A stretch of 64,000 nt of DNA from assembly GCA_028752905.1 (NCBI GenBank), contig JAQNBH010000133.1:110156-174155 (forward strand). The letters are read 5' to 3'. Under the pieces are notes generated by a model, which saw only the letters and a list, made by a program, of their open reading frames with translations, ran no database searches and was not told the origin of the DNA. Of this stretch, positions 59,801 to 64,000 are shown piece after piece (within the stretch, counting starts at the first letter, position 1; every line of letters starts with the position of its first letter). A program made the position numbers and the translations under genes. This stretch comes from Cladorhizidae sp. MBARI D1340-BT2 (Eukaryota > Porifera > Demospongiae > Poecilosclerida > Cladorhizidae).

Positions 59801-62800
59801 GTCCAGGCACTAATACTAGTCATGGTCCAGGCACTAATACTAGTCATGGTCCAGGCACTAATACTAGTCATGGTCCAGGCACTAATACTAGCCATGGTCC
59901 AGGCACTAATACTCGTCATGGTCAAGGCACTAATACTAGCCATGGTCCAGGCACTAATACTAGTCATGGTCCAGGCACTAATACTAGTCATGGTCCAGGC
60001 ACTAATACTAGTCATGGTCAAGGCACTAATACTAGTCATGGTCCAGGCACTAATACTAGTCATGGTCCAGGCACTAATACTAGTCATGGTCCAGGCACTA
60101 ATACTAGCCATGGTCCAGGCACTAATACTAGTCATGGTCCAGGCACTAATACTAGTCATGGTCCAGGCACTAATACTAGTCATGGTCCAGGCACTAATAC
60201 TAGCCATGGTCCAGGCACTAATACTAGTCATGGTCCAGGCACTAATACTAGTCATGGTCCAGGCACTAATACTAGTCATGGTCCAGGCACTAATACTAGT
60301 CATGGTCCAGGCACTAATACTAGTCATGGTCCAGGCACTAATACTAGTCATGGTCCAGGCACTAATACTAGTCATGGTCCAGGTACTAATACCAGTCATG
60401 GTCCAGGCACTAATACTAGCCATGGTCCAGGCACTAATACTAGTCATGGTCCAGGCACTAATACTAGTCATGGTCCAGGCACTAATACTAGTCATGGTCC
60501 AGGCACTAATACTAGCCATGGTCCAGGCACTAATACTAGTCATGGTCCAGGCACTAATACTAGCCATGGTCCAGGCACTAATACTAGTCATGGTCCAGGC
60601 ACTAATACTAGTCATTGTCCAGGCACTAATACTAGTCATGGTCCAGGCACTAATACTAGTCATGGTCCAGGCACTAATACTAGCCATGGTCCAGGCACTA
60701 ATACTAGCCATGGTCCAGTCACTAATACTAGTCATGGTCCAGGCACTAATACTAATCATGGTCCAGGCACTAATACTAGCCATGGTCCAGGCTCTAATAC
60801 TAGTCATGGTCAAGGCACTAATACTAGTCATGGTCCAGGCACTAATACTAGTCATGGTCCAGGCACTAATACTAGTCATGGTCCAGGCACTAATACTAGC
60901 CATGGTCCAGGCACTAATACTAGTCATGGTCCAGTCACTAATACTAGTCATGGTCCAGGCACTAATACTAGTCATGGTCCAGGCACTAATACTAGTCATG
61001 GTCCAGGCACTAATACTAGTCATGGTCCAGGCTCTAATACTAGCCATGGTCCAGGCACTAATACTAGTCATGGTCCAGGCACTAATACTAGTCATGGTCC
61101 AGGCACTAATACTAGTCATGGTCCAGGCACTAATACTAGCCATGGTCCAGGCACTAATACTAGTCATGGTCCAGTCACTAATACTAGTCATGGTCCAGGC
61201 ACTAATACTAGTCATGGTCCAGGCACTAATACTAGTCATGGTCTAGGCACTAATACTAGTCATGGTCAAGGCACTAATACTAGTCATGGTCCAGGCACTA
61301 ATACTAGTCATGGTCTAGGCACTAATACTAGTCATGGTCCAGTCACTAATACTAGCCATGGTCCAGGCACTAATACTAGTCATGGTCCAGGCACTAATAC
61401 TAGTCATGGTCCAGGCACTAATACTAGCCATGGTCCAGGCACTAATACTAGTCATGGTCCAGGCACTAATACTAGCCATGGTCCAGGCACTAATACTAGT
61501 CATGGTCTAGGCACTAATACTAGTCATGGTCTAGGCACTAATACTAGTCATGGTCCAGTCACTAATACTAGCCATGGTCCAGGCACTAATACTAGCCATG
61601 GTCCAGGCACTAATACTAGTCATGGTCCAGGCACTAATACTAGTCATGGTCCAGGCACTAATACTAGCCATGGTCCAGGCACTAATACTAGTCATGGTCC
61701 AGGCACTAATACTAGTCATGGTCCAGGCTCTAATACTAGTCATGGTCCAGGCACTAATACTAGTCATGGTCCAGGCACTAATACTAGTCATGGTCCAGGC
61801 ACTAATACTAGTCATGGTCTAGGCACTAATACTAGTCATGGTCTAGGCACTAATACTAGTCATGGTCCAGTCACTAATACTAGCCATGGTCCAGGCACTA
61901 ATACTAGTCATGGTCCAGGCACTAATACTAGTCATGGTCCAGGCACTAATACTAGCCATGGTCCAGGCACTAATACTAGTCATGGTCCAGGCACTAATAC
62001 TAGCCATGGTCCAAGGTCTAATACTAGTCATGGTCCAGGCACTAATACTAGTCATGGTCCAGGCACTAATACTAGCCATGGTCCAGGCACTAATACTAGT
62101 CATGGTCCAGGCACTAATACTAGCCATGGTCCAGGCACTAATACTAGTCATGGTCCAGGCACTAATACTAGCCATGGTCCAAGGTCTAATACTAGTCATG
62201 GTCCAGGCACTAATACTAGTCATGGTCCAGGCACTAATACTAGCCATGGTCCAGGCACTAATACTAGTCATGGTCCAGGCACTAATACTAGCCATGGTCC
62301 AGGCACTAATACTAGTCATGGTCCAAGGTCTAATACTAGTCATGGTCCAGGCACTAATACTAGTCATGGTCCAGGCACTAATACTAGTCATGGTCCAGGC
62401 ACTAATACTAGCCATGGTCCAAGGTCTAATACTAGTCATGGTCCAGGCACTAATACTAGTCATGGTCCAGGCACTAATACTAGTCATGGTCCAGGCACTA
62501 ATACTAGTCATGGTCCAGGCACTAATACTAGTCATGGTCCAGGCTCTAATACTAGTCATGGTCCAGGCACTAATACTAGTCATGGTCCAGGCACTAATAC
62601 TAGTCATGGTCCAGGCACTAATACTAGTCATGGTCCAGGCACTAATACTAGCCATGGTCCAGGCACTAATACTAGTCATGGTCCAGGCACTAATACTAGT
62701 CATGGTCCAGGCACTAATACTAGTCATGGTCCAGGCACTAATACTAGTCATGGTCCAGGCACTAATACTAGCCATGGTCCAGGCACTAATACTAGTCATG

Positions 62801-64000
62801 GTCCAGGCACTAATACTAGACATGGTCCAGGCACTAATACTAGTCATGGTCCAGGCACTAATACTAGCCATGGTCCAGGCACTAATACTAGTCATGGTCC
62901 AGGCACTAATACTAGTCATGGTCAACGCACTAATACTAGTCATGGTCCAGGCACTAATACTAGTCATGGTCCAGGCACTAATACTAGTCATGGTCCAGGC
63001 ACTAATACTAGTCATGGTCCAGGCACTAATACTAGTCATGGTCCAGGCACTAATACTAGTCATGGTCCAGGCACTAATACTAGCCATGGTCCAGGCACTA
63101 ATACTAGCCATGGTCCAGGCACTAATACTAGACATGGTCCAGGCACTAATACTAGTCATGGTCCAGGCACTAATACTAGTCATGGTCCAGGTACTAATAC
63201 TAGCCATGGTCCAGGCACTAATACTAGCCATGGTCCAGGCACTAATACTAGTCATGGTCCAGGCACTAATACTAGTCATGGTCCAGTCACTAATACTAGT
63301 CATGGTCCAGTCACTAATACTAGTCATGGTCCAGGCACTAATACTAGCCATGGTCCAGGCACTAATACTAGCCATGGTCCAGGCACTAATACTAGTCATG
63401 GTCCAGGCACTAATACTAGTCATGGTCCAGTCACTAATACTAGTCATGGTCCAGGCACTAATACTAGTCATGGTCCAGGCACTAATACTAGTCATGGTCC
63501 AGGCACTAATACTAGCCATGGTCCAGGCACTAATACTAGTCATGGTCCAGGCACTAATACTAGTCATGGTCCAGTCACTAATACTAGTCATGGTCCAGGC
63601 ACTAATACTAGTCATGGTCCAGGCACTAATACTAGTCATGGTCCAGTCACTAATACTAGTCATGGTCCAGGCACTAATACTAGTCATGGTCCAGGCACTA
63701 ATACTAGTCATGGTCCAGGCACTAATACTAGTCATGGTCCAGGCACTAATACTAGTCATGGTCCAGGCACTAATACTAGTCATGGTCCAGGCACTAATAC
63801 TAGTCATGGTCCAGGCACTAATACTAGTCATGGTCCAGGCACTAATACTAGTCATGGTCCAGGCACTAATACTAGTCATGGTCCAGGCACTAATACTAGT
63901 CATGGTCCAGGCACTAATACTAGTCATGGTCCAGGCACTAATACTAGCCATGGTCCAGGCACTAATACTAGTCATGGTCCAGGCACTAATACTAGTCATG
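44816..64000. repeat. second 24-bp satellite family (about 800 units), continues past window
   Basis: Units are GGCACTAATACTAGTCATGG plus TCCA, with AGCCATGG, GTCACTAAT, GGCTCTAAT, TCTAGGC and CAACGCAC variants. It resembles the CCCTAACCCTAG family with CCC changed to CAC or TAC, which removes the telomere-like and GGG-run features. Rare variants show a large duplication: CCAAGGTC at 51021 and 51477 recurs at 58699 and 59155, and CTATTCATGG near 51875 recurs near 59553, all shifted 7,678 bp. Past 52320 the shift is 7,559 bp (TACTCG at 52351 and 59910). TCTAGGC pairs recur at 312 bp (47948 and 48260; 61506 and 61818). One-base losses near 52320 and 55748 break the long frames, so it is not called coding. 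Confidence 0.97.

Overview
This window is almost entirely tandem repeat DNA from a eukaryote, most likely an invertebrate animal. I infer that from piggyBac-like and pogo-like transposon relics, splice-like signals, long higher-order satellite arrays and telomere-like CCCTAA words (the complement of animal TTAGGG). A sponge is a guess I cannot demonstrate. I see no intact host gene, rRNA, tRNA or CRISPR array. The very long open frames (up to about 4,700 codons) arise because the repeat units are 24, 30, 39 or 42 bp, all divisible by three, and lack stops in several frames. I treat them as non-coding.

Layout. 77-1676: 42-bp satellite. 1677-2327: block A, ending in a 67-bp minisatellite. 2328-4935: 24-bp satellite. 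4936-5345: block C and a foldback element. 5346-7066: 39-bp satellite. 7067-10364: apparent insertion holding a (TA)n minisatellite and a pogo-like relic. 10365-11264: block A again. 11265-12790: block B, itself a terminal-inverted-repeat (TIR) element. 12791-14752: 30-bp satellite. 14753-16308: block C and a full-length foldback element. 16325-30295: a 14-kb 42-bp satellite. 30296-31893: block A split by a piggyBac-like element. 31894-33420: block B. 33421-42112: 24-bp satellite. 42113-44815: spacer with 47-bp and 61-bp minisatellites and decayed satellite relics. 44816-64000: a 19-kb array of a second 24-bp family, running off the window.

The main structure is a repeated composite cassette, in constant orientation: 42-bp array, block A, block B, 24/30-bp array, block C, foldback element. 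It occurs three times, each time with a different part lost or replaced. The satellite families look related to one another, and three of them carry telomere-like words that put runs of G on the minus strand. Inside the arrays there are nested higher-order repeats (312 bp, 462 bp, about 2.1 kb, 6.95 kb, 7.68 kb), tracked here by rare variant positions. The block copies also give paralogous empty sites that date insertions; the clearest is the piggyBac-like element at TTAA.

Nothing suggests genes working together. The window reads as a satellite domain (subtelomeric, pericentromeric or other heterochromatin) built by segmental duplication, array expansion and DNA-transposon insertion. Array copy numbers depend on the assembly being correct.
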